NCBI RefSeq assembly: GCF_030676955.1
Contig: NZ_JAUUUU010000007.1
Span: 62,001-126,000 of the forward strand
DNA: 64,000 bases
Origin: Porticoccus litoralis
GTDB taxonomy: Bacteria > Pseudomonadota > Gammaproteobacteria > Pseudomonadales > Porticoccaceae
Reading direction: 5' to 3'
Shown here: piece after piece, positions 43,138 to 51,668 of the stretch
Layout: each line of letters opens with the position of its first letter
Position numbering within the stretch: the stretch's first letter is position 1
Notes under the pieces: model-generated
What the model was told of the DNA's origin: nothing
Database searches by the model: none
What the model saw: only the letters and a program-made list of their open reading frames with translations
Translations under genes and position numbers: made by a program

Positions 43138-44430
43138 TCAATCATGCCGTGCTGGCGGCAAGATCAGAATGGCCCGGAAATCATTGACGTTTGTCCGCGT
43201 GGGGCCAGTGATCAGCAGGTCGCCGAGGTCCGAAAAAAACGGGTAACAGTTATTGTTGTCGAGTTCGGTCGCGGCATCCCAGCCTCGGTCAATGGCCCGC
43301 TGCCAGGTGTCGGGATTGAGAACGGCTCCGGCATTGTCCCCGGCACCGTCGATACCGTCGGTATCTGCCGCAAGGGCATAAATTCCCGGCGCTCCCTTGA
43401 GGGCATCCACCAGTGCCAGTAGATACTCGCCATTGCGTCCGCCCTTGCCATTTCCTCGTACCGTGACGCTGGTTTCCCCACCGGAAAGAATCACGCAGGG
43501 TGCCTGAATTGAGCCTTCCCCCCGCGAGATGGCCAGGGCCAGTGAGGCGTGCTGTTGCGCCAGTTCACGGGACTCTCCTGTCAGGTCATCACCCAGGGAC
43601 AATACTTCCAGACCTACAGCTTTGGCGCGCACGGTGGTTGCCATTAGCGACTGGCTGGGAGCGGCGATCATTCTGAAGCGGCAGTGGGCGAGGGCAGTAT
43701 CGCCGGGTTTGGGGGTTTCCGACTCCGGGGACTTCAACCACTTGGTGACAGCGTCACCAATTTCGATGTTGTACTTTTCGAGAATGGCCAGGGCCTGATC
43801 GGATGTGGTCGGGTCGGCCACCGTAGGGCCGGACGCAATCACCGCTGGGTCGTCTCCTGGCACATCGGATATCGCCAGAGTCAGCAGTTTGGCCGGAGCG
43901 CAGGCCTGAGCCAGTCGCCCGCCCTTGATACCGGAAAGGTGCTTGCGCACGCAGTTCATTTCATGAATATCGGCGCCGGATTTCAGCAGACCACGATTGA
44001 TACTCTGCTTGTCCGCCAGGGTTAGTCCGGGTGCAGGCATGGATAACAGCGATGAACCGCCACCGGAGATCAGGCAGATGACCTGATCTTCCACTGACAG
44101 GTTGCTGACCAGCGACAAAATGCGTTTTGCCGCCAGTTCACTATTCATATCCGGCACCGGGTGACTGGCTTCAATCACTTCCAGTCGCTCCAGGGGTTCA
44201 CTGTGTCCGTAAGCCGTTACCACCAGACCTTTTAGCGGACCTTTCCAGTGCTGTTCCAGGCTGGCGGCCATGGAACAGGCGGCCTTGCCCGCACCCACCA
44301 CGATCAAAGGACGGTTGTTGGGCAGTGGCGAAGCGGGAAGAAATGGCGGTAACACCAGCGCTGGGTCGGCGGTGGCAACGGCAATTTTAAACAGGTCAAT
44401 GAGTAACTGCTGTGGATCGATATCAGTCAT
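43138..44430 (-). CDS. Glycerate 2-kinase, MOFRL-type
   Basis: A 430-residue glycerate kinase (TtuD/GckA class) phosphorylating D-glycerate with ATP. The N-terminal DUF4147 domain has VVGAGKAACSMAASLEQHW and ISGGGSSLLSMPAPGLTLADK. The C-terminal MOFRL domain has ILSGGETSVTVRGNGKGGRNGEYLLALV and AADTDGIDGAGDNAGAV. No glyoxylate carboligase or tartronate reductase genes are near it, so the glycerate source is not shown. Confidence 0.92.
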   Translation of the reverse strand: MTDIDPQQLLIDLFKIAVATADPALVLPPFLPASPLPNNRPLIVVGAGKAACSMAASLEQHWKGPLKGLVVTAYGHSEPLERLEVIEASHPVPDMNSELAAKRILSLVSNLSVEDQVICLISGGGSSLLSMPAPGLTLADKQSINRGLLKSGADIHEMNCVRKHLSGIKGGRLAQACAPAKLLTLAISDVPGDDPAVIASGPTVADPTTSDQALAILEKYNIEIGDAVTKWLKSPESETPKPGDTALAHCRFRMIAAPSQSLMATTVRAKAVGLEVLSLGDDLTGESRELAQQHASLALAISRGEGSIQAPCVILSGGETSVTVRGNGKGGRNGEYLLALVDALKGAPGIYALAADTDGIDGAGDNAGAVLNPDTWQRAIDRGWDAATELDNNNCYPFFSDLGDLLITGPTRTNVNDFRAILILPPARHD

Positions 44431-44545
44431 GATCAGGGCTTACTGGTAACGACAACGTGTTTATTATGGCGTTAGCGCTGGTGCCATGCCAGCGAACGTG
44501 GATAATCAGTTTTTTGCAGTAGTCGTGTGAAGGGGACGTAGCTTC

Positions 44546-45118
44546 TTGGACAAACAGTACATCAATGCCCAGCAATTGCTGGATGACGCTTTCCGGCTTG
44601 GCTTACAGGTGCTGGAAAGTGATTTTCGCCCGCATTTCATTGTCGGCGTGTGGCGGGGTGGTGCGCCGGTAGGTATAGCCGTGCAGGAACTGCTGGAGTA
44701 CTTCGGCATCGTCACCGACCATATCGCCATCCGCACTTCGTTTTACACAGCCATGGGCGAGCATGCCGAAACGGTACAGGTTCATGGGCTGGGGTATGTG
44801 ATTGACCGCCTGCGCGAGGCCGATTCCATTCTCATCGTCGATGATGTCTACGATACCGGCCTGAGCCTGCAGCAGGTGGTTGCCGATATTCTGGCGCAGT
44901 GCGACGACAACCCGCCGGAGATTCGCCTGGCCACCCCTTACTTCAAACCCGGCAACAATCGCACCCGGCGGGAGCCGGATTATTACCTGCACAAAACCGA
45001 TAAATGGCTGGTGTTCCCGCACGAGCTGGCGGGACTTACTGCGCAAGAAATACTGGACAATAAGCCCGGTGTTGAGAGTCTGCGGGAAAAACTGGCTCTG
45101 CGGGAAACGACTACCTGA
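44546..45118 (+). CDS. Phosphoribosyltransferase (hypoxanthine/xanthine type)
   Basis: A 190-residue type I PRTase. The PRPP-binding loop is ILIVDDVYDTGLSLQQV near residues 98-114 and the N-terminal substrate loop is IVGVWRGGAPVG. Family members salvage hypoxanthine, guanine or xanthine. Start is a TTG at 44546 with AAGGGGAC about 9 bases before; no nearer ATG exists. The end lies 7 bp from the convergent HMG-CoA lyase gene. Confidence 0.85.
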   Translation: MDKQYINAQQLLDDAFRLGLQVLESDFRPHFIVGVWRGGAPVGIAVQELLEYFGIVTDHIAIRTSFYTAMGEHAETVQVHGLGYVIDRLREADSILIVDDVYDTGLSLQQVVADILAQCDDNPPEIRLATPYFKPGNNRTRREPDYYLHKTDKWLVFPHELAGLTAQEILDNKPGVESLREKLALRETTT

Positions 45119-45124
45119 TAATGA

Positions 45125-46024
45125 CTAACGATCAGCCAGAGCCGCTGCCACTTTTGATCCGGTGTCCCGGGCCAGTTTGGTGGTGATGTAACTGCCGGCC
45201 TCCAGTAATTCCCCAAGGTCAACACCGTGCTCAATGCCGAGGCCGTTGAGCATATAAACCAGATCTTCCGTAGCCACGTTGCCGGACGCTCCCTTGGCAT
45301 AGGGGCAGCCGCCCAAGCCAGCGATGGCGCTATCCACCACAGAGATACCCATTTCCAAGGCTGCATAAATATTTGCCAGTGCCTGGCCGTAGGTGTCATG
45401 CAGATGAACGGCCAGCTGCTCGATGGGAATTTCCGCACTGCAGGCATCAATTACCCGCTGAATATCTGCGGGGGTGCCGACCCCGGTGGTGTCACCCAGG
45501 GACACTTCGTAGCAGCCCATCTGCATCAACTGAGCTGCCACATGGCGAACCTTGTCAGGCGGAACATCGCCCTCGTAGGGGCAACCCACCACACAGGAAA
45601 CATAGCCACGCACGCGGATATTCGCATCCCTGGCGGCGGCCATTGCGGGTTCAAACCGCCCAAGGCTTTCATCGATGGTGCAGTTGATATTTTTCTGGCT
45701 GAAAGTTTCGGAAGCGGCGGCAAAAATGGCTACCTCGGTGGCACCTGCTGACAGCGCCCGCTCAAAGCCTTTCAGGTTGGGTGTGAGTGCTGCGTAGGTC
45801 ACACCCGGCTGTCGGGACACCTTTTGAAACACCTCGTCACTGCCCGCCATTTGCGGCACCCATTGGGGGTTCACAAAACTTCCCGCCTCGATGTAGCTCA
45901 CTCCGGCAGCGGCAAGTTTTTCAATAAGTGTAACTTTGACGTCAGTGCTGATGGAGAGGGGTTCGTTTTGCAGCCCATCACGGGGGCCAACTTCAACGAT
46001 GCGAACATGGGTGGGCAAAGCCAT
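45125..46024 (-). CDS. mvaB: Hydroxymethylglutaryl-CoA lyase
   Basis: Cleaves HMG-CoA to acetyl-CoA and acetoacetate, the last step of leucine catabolism. A 299-residue TIM-barrel protein with VGPRDGLQNE (metal/substrate), EAGSFVNPQWVPQMAG, HLHDTYGQALAN and the signature loop GLGGCPYAKGASGNVATEDLVYML that holds the active-site cysteine. The other leucine catabolic genes are not near it. Confidence 0.95.
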   Translation of the reverse strand: MALPTHVRIVEVGPRDGLQNEPLSISTDVKVTLIEKLAAAGVSYIEAGSFVNPQWVPQMAGSDEVFQKVSRQPGVTYAALTPNLKGFERALSAGATEVAIFAAASETFSQKNINCTIDESLGRFEPAMAAARDANIRVRGYVSCVVGCPYEGDVPPDKVRHVAAQLMQMGCYEVSLGDTTGVGTPADIQRVIDACSAEIPIEQLAVHLHDTYGQALANIYAALEMGISVVDSAIAGLGGCPYAKGASGNVATEDLVYMLNGLGIEHGVDLGELLEAGSYITTKLARDTGSKVAAALADR

Positions 46025-46194
46025 GGTGACTCACTTTTATGGTTATGTTCAGGTGAACCTAAATTACCGTGTTTGCAGGGATGGGAAAAGTTGTAGTTCG
46101 CATAATTGATGACAGCTGACAGTTTGTTGATAAAGAGGCAGGTGCTTGATTAATTACGGAGGTCGTCACAGACTCAACACTACAAGGAATAACC

Positions 46195-46572
46195 ATGTCG
46201 ACAAACAACCGTTCAGGCAAACTCGATCAAACCGTAGCCCAGGCCAGGGCGGCGCGTGAGGCCCGAGAGAAAGGCTACCGGGAACAGGCGCTTAAACTGT
46301 ATCCCTGGGTCTGTGGCCGCTGTGGTCGGGAATTTAACCGCCAGAATCTCAGCCAGCTGACGGTGCATCACCGCGATCACAATCACGATAACAACCCCGG
46401 CGATGGCAGCAATTGGGAGTTACTCTGCCTCTACTGTCACGACAACGAGCATTCAAAATACCTCGATGCGGGCTACGGTGAGGTGATGCCGGAGAAGGAA
46501 AAGCAGGCAGCAACCTTTAATCCTTTTGAAAATCTGGCGGCGATGATGAAAAACCGCCAGGACGGGGAATAA
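46195..46572 (+). CDS. yajD: YajD-type HNH nuclease
   Basis: A 125-residue HNH-fold protein like E. coli YajD. Zinc cysteines CGRCG (about residues 39-43) pair with CLYCHDNEH (about 82-90); the catalytic HNH part is LTVHHRDHNHDNNPGDGSNWELLC. An AAGGA ribosome site precedes the ATG. Cellular role is unknown. Confidence 0.9.
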   Translation: MSTNNRSGKLDQTVAQARAAREAREKGYREQALKLYPWVCGRCGREFNRQNLSQLTVHHRDHNHDNNPGDGSNWELLCLYCHDNEHSKYLDAGYGEVMPEKEKQAATFNPFENLAAMMKNRQDGE

Positions 46573-46599
46573 GGCAGGTTCGCTCCTGGTGGATAAAGC

Positions 46600-47937
46600 A
46601 TGATGGGATTAGGCAACCATAAACATCGCTCATGTCATCGGCCCAGAGGTAAAAATCTCGGTATTCCTGAGCTTATCGCTATCGCCCTGGGTGGTATGGT
46701 GGGTGGCGGTATTTTTACTGTGCTCGGTTTGTCCGTTGCGATGGTGGGCCCGTATACGCCTATTGCCATTTGTATCGGTGGCGTGCTGGCGGCCATGGCG
46801 GCTTATTCCTATATCAAGCTGGGTGTCTACTACCGGGACGAGGGCGCCACCTATTCGTTTTACAAACGCACCTATCCCGACTCCCACTTCGCCGCCTCGC
46901 TCATCGGCTGGTGGGTGATCTTCGGTTACATCAGCACCTTGGCGCTCTACGCTTACACCTTCGCGTCCTACGCCATTAGCGGGTTTGCCGAGGCGGATAA
47001 CATTTGGTTGCGAAAAGCCGTTGCCGGGGCCGTGCTGCTGGTCTTTACCCTGATTAACGTCTGGAGCGTCAAGGGCATGGGAAAAATTGAAGACCTGATG
47101 GTGTACAGCAAGCTCGTCATCCTGGTGGTGATCTCCTTTGTGCTGATCAACAACAGCAACACTACCTTGCCGGTGCTGTTTTCCGAGGCGACGGATGTGG
47201 GGCTGCTCAGTATCCTGATGGTTGCGTCGATCACCTTTGTCGCCTATGAAGGGTTTCAGTTGGTCGTGAATGCCGTGAATGAAATGGACCAGCCGGAAAG
47301 AAATATCCCTCGAGCCATTTATTCGGCAATCTTCCTGGCGGCGCTCATCTACGTGGTTATTTCACTGGGTGCCATTCTGGCCATTCCCTTTCAGGATATT
47401 ATCGACAACAAGGAATATGCCCTGGCAGCTGGCGCCAATAAAGTGTTGGGCCACTGGGGTACGGAGCTGATTATTCTGGGGGCGTTGTTAGCTACCAGCA
47501 GTGCCATCAGCGGCACAGTGTTCGGTGCCTCACGGCAGATGGCCGTGATTGCCTCGGATGGATACTTTCCTGCCATACTGAAAAAACGCGTTGGTCATAT
47601 TCCCGTCAATGCCATTATTGCCATGTCCTGCCTGGCCTTTGTGCTGATACTTGCGGGGGACCTGCAGGAAATCCTGGAATTCGGCAGTATCACTTTCCTG
47701 TTAGTCTCGCTGCTGATGGCGTTGGCCAATGACCGAATGCGGCATGAAACAGGCTCCTCCAGGTGGTTAACATTGACGTCTATTGTCGGTCTGGCGTTGG
47801 GCACTGTGCTAATTCTGGCTTATGAAGCCTTGCATCAGCCCCGGCAGCTGATGTTTATTATTGCTCTGTATGTCATTCTGTCGCTCGGTTCCTGGGGCTA
47901 TTCGCTAATACGCCAGCGGGCCAACCACCGCGACTAA
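46600..47937 (+). CDS. APC-superfamily amino-acid permease
   Basis: A 445-residue inner-membrane transporter with about 12 helices. The helix 1 substrate/cation site GGMVGGGIFTVLG is near residues 31-43; the helix 6 site reads SITFVAYEGFQLVVNAVNE near 204-222. This APC branch includes broad amino-acid transporters; substrate is unknown. Starts at ATG 46600, with ATG 46603 equally possible. Confidence 0.9.
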   Translation: MMGLGNHKHRSCHRPRGKNLGIPELIAIALGGMVGGGIFTVLGLSVAMVGPYTPIAICIGGVLAAMAAYSYIKLGVYYRDEGATYSFYKRTYPDSHFAASLIGWWVIFGYISTLALYAYTFASYAISGFAEADNIWLRKAVAGAVLLVFTLINVWSVKGMGKIEDLMVYSKLVILVVISFVLINNSNTTLPVLFSEATDVGLLSILMVASITFVAYEGFQLVVNAVNEMDQPERNIPRAIYSAIFLAALIYVVISLGAILAIPFQDIIDNKEYALAAGANKVLGHWGTELIILGALLATSSAISGTVFGASRQMAVIASDGYFPAILKKRVGHIPVNAIIAMSCLAFVLILAGDLQEILEFGSITFLLVSLLMALANDRMRHETGSSRWLTLTSIVGLALGTVLILAYEALHQPRQLMFIIALYVILSLGSWGYSLIRQRANHRD

Positions 47938-47990
47938 AAGGCTGGCTTCATCGCAGGGAATAAAACGCTATATCATCCATCAAAAAAGTT

Positions 47991-48009
47991 ACTAGACGAT
48001 CGGTCTAGT
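47991..48009. promoter_or_regulatory. TetR operator before the NemR-like gene
   Basis: ACTAGAC-GATCG-GTCTAGT is a 7-bp inverted repeat with a 5-bp centre, 21 bases before the TetR start. The GGTCTAGT half recurs before the flavin oxidoreductase gene. Confidence 0.72.
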
Positions 48010-48029
48010 CTGTATTAAGGTGCCCACCC

Positions 48030-48644
48030 ATGGGATCAGAAAAAACACAGGCCCGATTTGCCGACACTCGCCAGAGAATCATCGATTCCGCCCGGAATAT
48101 CATTCTGGGTAAAGGCTATGCCGCCGTGGGTCTGAATGAGATTCTTAACAGCGCCGGGGTGCCTAAAGGCTCCTTCTACCACTACTTCAAATCCAAAGAT
48201 GATTTTGGCCGGGTGCTGCTGGAGGAATATTTCGACGATTACCACGTCATGATCAACGACTGTCTGGGTAACCAGCACGTCGAGCCACTGCAACGCCTGA
48301 TGAATCTGTTTGATTACTGGCTGGCAACCCAGACCAGTGATTGCCTGGAAGAAAAGTGCATAGTGGTCAAACTCTGTGCTGAAGTGTCGGACCTGTCCGA
48401 GCAGATGCGCGAAGTGCTTGAGAAGGGTATGAAAGGTGTTCAGGCGAGAATTGGCCAGTGTATCGCCGAAGCTGTGGATGCCGGTCAGCTCAAGCTGGAA
48501 GTCACGCCCGAAGAACTGGCCCGTGAACTGTATGCCATGTGGATGGGCGCTACGCTTATCAACAAGGTCAACCGCACCGGCGACTCATTGCAGCTGTGTA
48601 TGGCAGCGACCAAGCGGCGCCTTAACCCTACCGGCATTCACTAA
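48030..48644 (+). CDS. TetR regulator of the alkene reductase gene (NemR-like)
   Basis: A 204-residue TetR repressor with HTH about residues 25-50 (AAVGLNEILNSAGVPKGSFYHYFKSKDDF). The C-terminal domain contains cysteines at CLGNQ, CLEEKCIVVKLC and CIAEA; NemR and related repressors sense electrophiles through cysteines, so a similar mechanism is plausible. It directly precedes an Old Yellow Enzyme gene with a shared half-operator. Confidence 0.89.
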   Translation: MGSEKTQARFADTRQRIIDSARNIILGKGYAAVGLNEILNSAGVPKGSFYHYFKSKDDFGRVLLEEYFDDYHVMINDCLGNQHVEPLQRLMNLFDYWLATQTSDCLEEKCIVVKLCAEVSDLSEQMREVLEKGMKGVQARIGQCIAEAVDAGQLKLEVTPEELARELYAMWMGATLINKVNRTGDSLQLCMAATKRRLNPTGIH

Positions 48645-48692
48645 CAGAAACGTTGTATTAACCACGACAGGTTTTTTTGTCATAAATAATAT

Positions 48693-48706
48693 ACGACCGG
48701 TCTAGT
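48693..48706. promoter_or_regulatory. TetR half-operator before the alkene reductase gene
   Basis: ACGACCGGTCTAGT centres on the palindrome GACCGGTC and contains the GGTCTAGT half-site of the 47991 operator. It lies about 42 bases before the reductase start, so the TetR protein probably controls this gene too. Confidence 0.55.
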
Positions 48707-48748
48707 AAAATGACTGGTGTTTAACGGCTTAACTACAAGGAAATGACC

Positions 48749-49876
48749 ATGAGTAACAACCAGCAACCATTAACCGTGTTTCAGCCATTTCCCTTTGGAA
48801 AGAGTAGTCTGAGAAACCGCTTTGTTATGGCGCCGATGACCCGAAACAAATCACCCAATGGCGTGCCCACCGACGAAGTTGCCCGGTATTACCGTGCCCG
48901 TGCCGAGGGCGGGGTAGGGCTGATCATCTCTGAGGGTACCTATATTGGTCATCCCGTGGCCAACGGTTATCCCGATGTGCCGGCCTTCCACGGTGAAGCG
49001 GCACTGGCCGGTTGGAAAAAAGTGGTGGATGGCGTGCATGAAGCCGGTGGCAAAATGATTCCCCAAATATGGCACACAGGCGCTGCTCGTATGCCCGGTA
49101 GCTGGCCAAACCCCGAACTTTTGGGTGCAGGGCCGGATGATGTGTTCGTTGATGGTGTGCAAACCGTGAAAGCCATGGACCAGACCGATATTGATCTGGC
49201 GGTGATGGCTTATGCCCAGGCGGCTGCGGATGCAGAGCTACTCGGTTTTGATGGTGTGGAAATCCATGGTGCCCACGGTTACCTGATTGATCAGTTCCTC
49301 TGGGACGGCAGCAACCACCGTACAGACAATTACGGCGGCTCCCTTGAAAACCGTACCCGTTTCGCGCTGGAAGTGGTGAAAGCCGTGCGTGCGGTGGTCA
49401 GCGCAGAATTCCCGGTAGTGTTCCGCTTCTCCCAGTGGAAGCTTGGCGATTACGATGCCCGCATTGCCAATACCCCCGAAGAACTGGAAGCCATTCTCAA
49501 ACCCCTGGCCGACGCCGGTGTGGACTTCTTCCACGCCAGCACCCGCCGCATGTGGGAACCGGCCTTCGAGGGTTCTGAAGACAACCTCGCAACCTGGACC
49601 AGGCGCGTCAGCGGCAAGCCGGTGATTACCGTCGGCAGCGTGGGGCTCGATAAAGAATTCCGTGTGGGGCACTTCACCCGTGAGGAAAACCCCGATGCCA
49701 ACAGCAGCGTTGATCTACTGCAATTGGAACAGGGTGTACTGGATGACCGCTACGACCTGATTGCCGTGGGTCGCGCCATTCTCGCCGACCCCAATTGGAC
49801 TAACAAAGTGCGCGAAAACCGGCTGGAAGACATCAAACATTTTGATGTGTCGGCACTGGATGAACTGGTGGTGTGA
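48749..49876 (+). CDS. NADH:flavin oxidoreductase, Old Yellow Enzyme family (NemA-like)
   Basis: A 375-residue FMN-containing TIM-barrel enzyme reducing alpha,beta-unsaturated carbonyls and nitro/nitrate esters. Signature parts are FVMAPMTRNKS near the N-terminus, VEIHGAHGYLIDQFLWDGSNHRTDNYGGSLENR near 170-200, and AVGRAILADPNW near the end for FMN phosphate binding. ATG at 48749 gives 8 bases from the AAGG ribosome site; ATG 48743 is too close. It resembles E. coli NemA, and the adjacent TetR gene resembles nemR. Confidence 0.92.
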   Translation: MSNNQQPLTVFQPFPFGKSSLRNRFVMAPMTRNKSPNGVPTDEVARYYRARAEGGVGLIISEGTYIGHPVANGYPDVPAFHGEAALAGWKKVVDGVHEAGGKMIPQIWHTGAARMPGSWPNPELLGAGPDDVFVDGVQTVKAMDQTDIDLAVMAYAQAAADAELLGFDGVEIHGAHGYLIDQFLWDGSNHRTDNYGGSLENRTRFALEVVKAVRAVVSAEFPVVFRFSQWKLGDYDARIANTPEELEAILKPLADAGVDFFHASTRRMWEPAFEGSEDNLATWTRRVSGKPVITVGSVGLDKEFRVGHFTREENPDANSSVDLLQLEQGVLDDRYDLIAVGRAILADPNWTNKVRENRLEDIKHFDVSALDELVV

Positions 49877-49938
49877 AATTACATCACTCCTAAAGCTCCC
49901 CAAAACTGCGTAAATAACTTTTCATCGCAGCTTTTGTT

Positions 49939-49967
49939 GCCCCACCAACTTTGGCGGGGCTTTTTTT
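49939..49967 (+). terminator. Intrinsic terminator after the alkene reductase gene
   Basis: GCCCCACCA and TGGCGGGGC pair through one mismatch around a 4-base loop, followed by seven T. It lies about 60 bases past the stop. Confidence 0.88.
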
Positions 49968-49969
49968 AT

Positions 49970-50270
49970 GGACTGTTTTTTGTGCAGCTTGATGTGCAGG
50001 GTAGAAACCATAGGAACTATGGTTTTATGATTGGCCCATAGGGAAACAGCGAACAAATACAGGGATGCCCGCCTTATGAAGATTTACAAGTCATTATTGA
50101 AAAACCCGAAAATTAAAGAGGCCATGGCCTCTTTAATACGCCGTATTGGATTATAAGAATAAATTTATCTTGTTAATCAATCTATTAGAGTGCAGGTGTT
50201 TAGCGGTCAGGAATTATAAGGAATGCACTCTAATAATTATTATGATGGCAAAGCCATCATTAACGTGCTG
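49970..50270. other. Gene-free stretch with four inverted repeats before cassette B1
   Basis: About 300 bases without a gene. They contain a 9-bp stem at 50005-50025 followed by TTT (possible terminator), a perfect 26-bp palindrome at 50112-50137 (arms ATTAAAGAGGCCA/TGGCCTCTTTAAT), an 11-bp inverted repeat ATTAGAGTGCA/TGCACTCTAAT at 50184-50194 and 50224-50234, and an 8-bp hairpin at 50242-50260. The cassette border G|TTAAAA at 50270-50276 follows directly. Confidence 0.7.
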
Positions 50271-50905
50271 TTAAAAGTACAAGGAAGCTATGAAGAGTAT
50301 CGAACTATTATCAACAGGGATCAGACTACTTGGTATATATGTTTTTCTTAGCGCGATCGGCTCTGGGGCGACTCAATACCAAGCAGTAGTTCAATTCCGT
50401 TCAATATCTCAAGACGATATGGCAGTCTTTACCTATGTAGGTCTAGCTCAAGTTGTCTTGATGGTTATAGCTGCATTATTCATGGTTAAGTTTCCCGTTT
50501 CTCTAGCAAAACTGATTTTGCCTAAAACCAAAAACAACGAGGTTGCTCTGAATGGGTCAGTTAAAGATATTGAGGTATCGCTATTCGCTGTCATAGGTGT
50601 ATATATACTTTCATGGGCAATTCCAGACTTCTTTCACAATGGTCTCTGGTGGTGGTATTCGTCCCATAGCCAAATAAGTGGTATGTGGGAGCAAGGTGGG
50701 GAAGCCGAATACGTCATTAATCAAATAGTCACCGTGATGGAAATTGCTATAGGTGTGTACCTTTGTCTTCGGGCACAGGGTCTAAGCACTTTACTACGAA
50801 GGTTCCGCGAGGCCGGTGCCAAGTAACTTTTAACAAGCGGCTGTAGCATCAGCCGCAAAAAACGCGGCTTGGACGCTCACTGCGTTCGCGCCGCTAAGTC
50901 GAGCG
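50271..50905 (+). mobile_element. Integron gene cassette B1 (membrane protein gene)
   Basis: A 635-bp unit between TTAAAA at 50271 and the G of GTTAGGC at 50905. It carries one AT-rich gene that ends just before the attC. The border sequence GTTAAAA is the reverse complement of TTTTAAC, the outer core of its attC, as a circular cassette requires. Confidence 0.82.
50290..50826 (+). CDS. Hypothetical membrane protein in an integron cassette
   Basis: A 178-residue protein with about four membrane helices, around residues 8-28, 48-68, 95-115 and 145-165. ATG 50290 has AAGGA nine bases upstream. Many aromatic residues (FFHNGLWWWYSSHSQ) lie between helices 3 and 4. The gene is AT-rich relative to its chromosomal neighbours. 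No family is recognised and no function is offered. Confidence 0.78.
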   Translation: MKSIELLSTGIRLLGIYVFLSAIGSGATQYQAVVQFRSISQDDMAVFTYVGLAQVVLMVIAALFMVKFPVSLAKLILPKTKNNEVALNGSVKDIEVSLFAVIGVYILSWAIPDFFHNGLWWWYSSHSQISGMWEQGGEAEYVINQIVTVMEIAIGVYLCLRAQGLSTLLRRFREAGAK

Positions 50906-50911
50906 TTAGGC
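50828..50911 (+). other. Integron attC site closing cassette B1
   Basis: Runs from the core TTTTAAC (50828-50834) to GTTAGGC (50905-50911), 84 bp. Inside, GCGGCTG and CAGCCGC form a perfect 7-bp stem, and GCGGC/GCCGC arms next to the outer cores are complementary, as in attC sites. Confidence 0.85.
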
Positions 50912-51613
50912 TTATGAAAAATGAACATCATTGAATTAATTTCACTTTTCGGAATTATGGTTGTACTTGCGGCATTGCCAAGTACAAGCGTGGCCCTCGT
51001 TGTAACTCGCGCAGCTTCATTAGGCGTAGCCAATGGTATTGCAGTTGCAGCTGGAATTGTTCTAGGTGATCTTGTTTTTATCATGTTAGCCATACTTGGC
51101 CTATCCATAGTGGCAGAAAATATGGGTAGCCTTTTTATGGTTATAAAGTACCTTGGGGCAATTTATTTGCTTTGGCTTGGGTTTTCGCTGTTTACCGCAA
51201 AAAGCGCAACTACAATTACTGCGTATAAAGCCCGAGAAAAAGGCAGTCTTATAGCCAGTTTTCTTGCAGGCCTTTTTCTGACCTTGGGTGATATTAAAGC
51301 AATATATTTTTACGTTAGCTTATTCCCAGTGTTCATAGATTTGTCGGCACTAGAAGCAACAGATATTATGTTTATCGTATTTGTAACGGTGGCTAGTGTT
51401 GGCGGTGTGAAAATACTCTATGCACTTTCGGCAACGAAGGTTGCTTCTTTGGCTCGGAGTCTCAAGTTCGAGAATGCTGCCAGAAAAACAGCAGGAGGGT
51501 TTATGGTTGGGGCAGGTAGTTACTTAATCGTAAAATCCTAACAATCGCATGCATTAGGTCAGCAAAAAGCGCCGCTCGTTACTCGCTCTGCTTTTTGCTG
51601 CCGGTGATGAGCG
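50906..51613 (+). mobile_element. Integron gene cassette B2 (LysE-type exporter gene)
   Basis: A 708-bp unit between TTAGGC at 50906 and the G of GTTATAC at 51613, directly following cassette B1. It holds a single transporter gene that ends at its attC. The outer core TCCTAAC matches the border GTTAGGC in reverse complement at six of seven bases. Confidence 0.8.
50921..51541 (+). CDS. LysE-family amino-acid exporter in an integron cassette
   Basis: A 206-residue membrane exporter of the LysE/RhtB family with about six helices. The opening MNIIELISLFGIMVVLAALPSTSVALVVTRAASLG and the internal ASFLAGLFLTLGDIKAIYFYVSLFP match the family pattern. Family members export amino acids or derivatives; substrate unknown. 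Start ATG 50921 has no clear ribosome site; the leader is nearly absent, as in many cassette genes. Stop codon TAA lies in the attC core. Confidence 0.86.
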   Translation: MNIIELISLFGIMVVLAALPSTSVALVVTRAASLGVANGIAVAAGIVLGDLVFIMLAILGLSIVAENMGSLFMVIKYLGAIYLLWLGFSLFTAKSATTITAYKAREKGSLIASFLAGLFLTLGDIKAIYFYVSLFPVFIDLSALEATDIMFIVFVTVASVGGVKILYALSATKVASLARSLKFENAARKTAGGFMVGAGSYLIVKS

Positions 51614-51619
51614 TTATAC
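51536..51619 (+). other. Integron attC site closing cassette B2
   Basis: Runs from TCCTAAC (51536-51542) to GTTATAC (51613-51619), 84 bp. The inner part has a perfect 11-bp stem, CAGCAAAAAGC and GCTTTTTGCTG, with a 19-base loop, typical of the folded single-strand form bound by integron integrases. Confidence 0.85.
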
Positions 51620-51668
51620 AGCCAATTGAGCTAGTCACCCTCTTTTCAGGGAAACCTGAATCACTTTC

